A DNA stretch of 37,070 nt from Chrysochromulina parva. Its lineage: Eukaryota; Haptophyta; Prymnesiales; Chrysochromulinaceae. Shown here in pieces: positions 36,513 through 37,070 of the stretch. The DNA lies in assembly GCA_002887195.1 (NCBI GenBank), contig PJAB01000158.1, positions 1 through 37,070 on the forward strand. Direction: 5' to 3'. Under the pieces are notes generated by a model, which saw only the letters and a list, made by a program, of their open reading frames with translations, had not been told where the DNA came from and did no database searches. The position numbers were made by a program, and so were the translations under genes. Each line of letters starts with the position of its first letter. The first letter of the stretch is position 1.

Positions 36513-37070
36513 CTAGACCCCTTTGCCAGCGAAACCAGACCCAGGCATAGTACCATCGAATCCTGCGCCCAAGACGCCCATCCGATCGTGCGCGATGAAG
36601 ACGCCCTTGCTGACGTTGACGTCGTGAATCGTGCATAGCCTCGGACGCACCACGAGGGGCCGTCTTGACGCAAACCCGGGCGGCGCATCCTTGCACTTGT
36701 CCGCCCAATGGATGTTGACCGCAAAGATGGCGCGAGTGTTCACGAGGTGCTTGCGCCATCCGCTATTGCGCACACACTGCTCGCGCGGCATCCAGGAGTT
36801 GGTGCACGTCACCTTGTACGCATTCTGCGGCAGCTTCCAGCGCATGCTCCCGAACGTGTGCACCTCCGCCATCGGGGCCGAGTGCAGGAGGTCAAACAGG
36901 TCTTCATGAGGACCGGGGCGCGCTGCGACCGACCACGAGCCACCAGGCGCAATTGTCGGCCGCGCGAAGATGAGATGCTCGTCCAAGTCGAGAGTGAGGG
37001 CCCACGAAAACTCCTCATGTGCAGCCCGATGCACGCAGTCGTTGTTCGCCCAATTTTGGCCACGCTGATG
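36513..37070 (-). CDS. GT92/DUF23-like glycosyltransferase, 3' part (5' end outside window)
   Basis: The open frame runs off the right edge. It encodes 185 residues: NNDCVHRAAHEEFSWALTLD continuing into LDEHLIF, the ND-C plus DxDE signature of GT92 enzymes, then MPREQCVRNSGWRKHLVNTR and IHDVNVSKGVFIAHDRMG toward the C-terminus, as in that family. GT92 members add galactose or related sugars in the secretory pathway. The N-terminal part with any membrane anchor is missing here. Family call is from motif order. Confidence 0.7.
   Translation of the reverse strand, partial: HQRGQNWANNDCVHRAAHEEFSWALTLDLDEHLIFARPTIAPGGSWSVAARPGPHEDLFDLLHSAPMAEVHTFGSMRWKLPQNAYKVTCTNSWMPREQCVRNSGWRKHLVNTRAIFAVNIHWADKCKDAPPGFASRRPLVVRPRLCTIHDVNVSKGVFIAHDRMGVLGAGFDGTMPGSGFAGKGV

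Overview
The window is nuclear DNA from a GC-rich eukaryotic microalga, most likely a haptophyte or another alga with a red-lineage complex plastid. The evidence is a canonical centrin, an ALG12 mannosyltransferase, short spliceosomal GT-AG introns that have to be removed to complete conserved proteins, Ala/Pro-rich low-complexity proteins, and a small protein with a signal peptide plus a Phe at the predicted cleavage site, as in complex-plastid presequences. No tRNA, rRNA, transposon or CRISPR array was recognised. Species-level assignment is inference.

Layout. 0.5-3.1 kb: centrin (-) divergent from a RING-H2 protein (+). 3.4-7 kb: a glycosyltransferase-like protein with one intron, then a CS-domain/ALG12 fusion. 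7.9-12.4 kb: a divergent pair of low-complexity proteins, one ending in an orphan UDP-glucose-pyrophosphorylase-type tail, the other carrying a PDZ domain and an IQ motif. 12.9-25.6 kb: a complete tyrosine-degradation cluster. 25.6-37 kb: a RING protein, an Ala-rich coiled-coil protein, a DUF6816-like plastid protein, a small plastid membrane protein, an F-box/ankyrin-type protein, a DUF3431 protein and the 3' part of a GT92-like glycosyltransferase.

The main result is the cluster. It encodes tyrosine aminotransferase (TAT, step 1), 4-hydroxyphenylpyruvate dioxygenase (HPPD, step 2), homogentisate 1,2-dioxygenase (HGD, step 3), and one fused protein carrying fumarylacetoacetase (FAH, step 5) followed by maleylacetoacetate isomerase (MAAI/GSTZ1, step 4). 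Together they convert tyrosine to fumarate plus acetoacetate in about 12.7 kb. Two other genes lie inside: an F-box-like/SLOG-domain protein divergent from TAT, and a C2H2 zinc-finger protein between FAH-MAAI and HPPD, which is a candidate regulator. HPPD and HGD are divergent, with start codons separated by only 77 bp (or 2 bp if an upstream in-frame ATG is used).

A second recurring signal is in the introns of the cluster. In FAH, HPPD and HGD the introns hold imperfect copies of the adjoining exon edges, often with short tandem repeats, which suggests that these introns were born or enlarged by local duplication. The same duplication habit is seen in coding sequence (repeats in both coiled-coil proteins and in the MAAI loop). 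Genes are often in divergent pairs with 80-310 bp between start codons.
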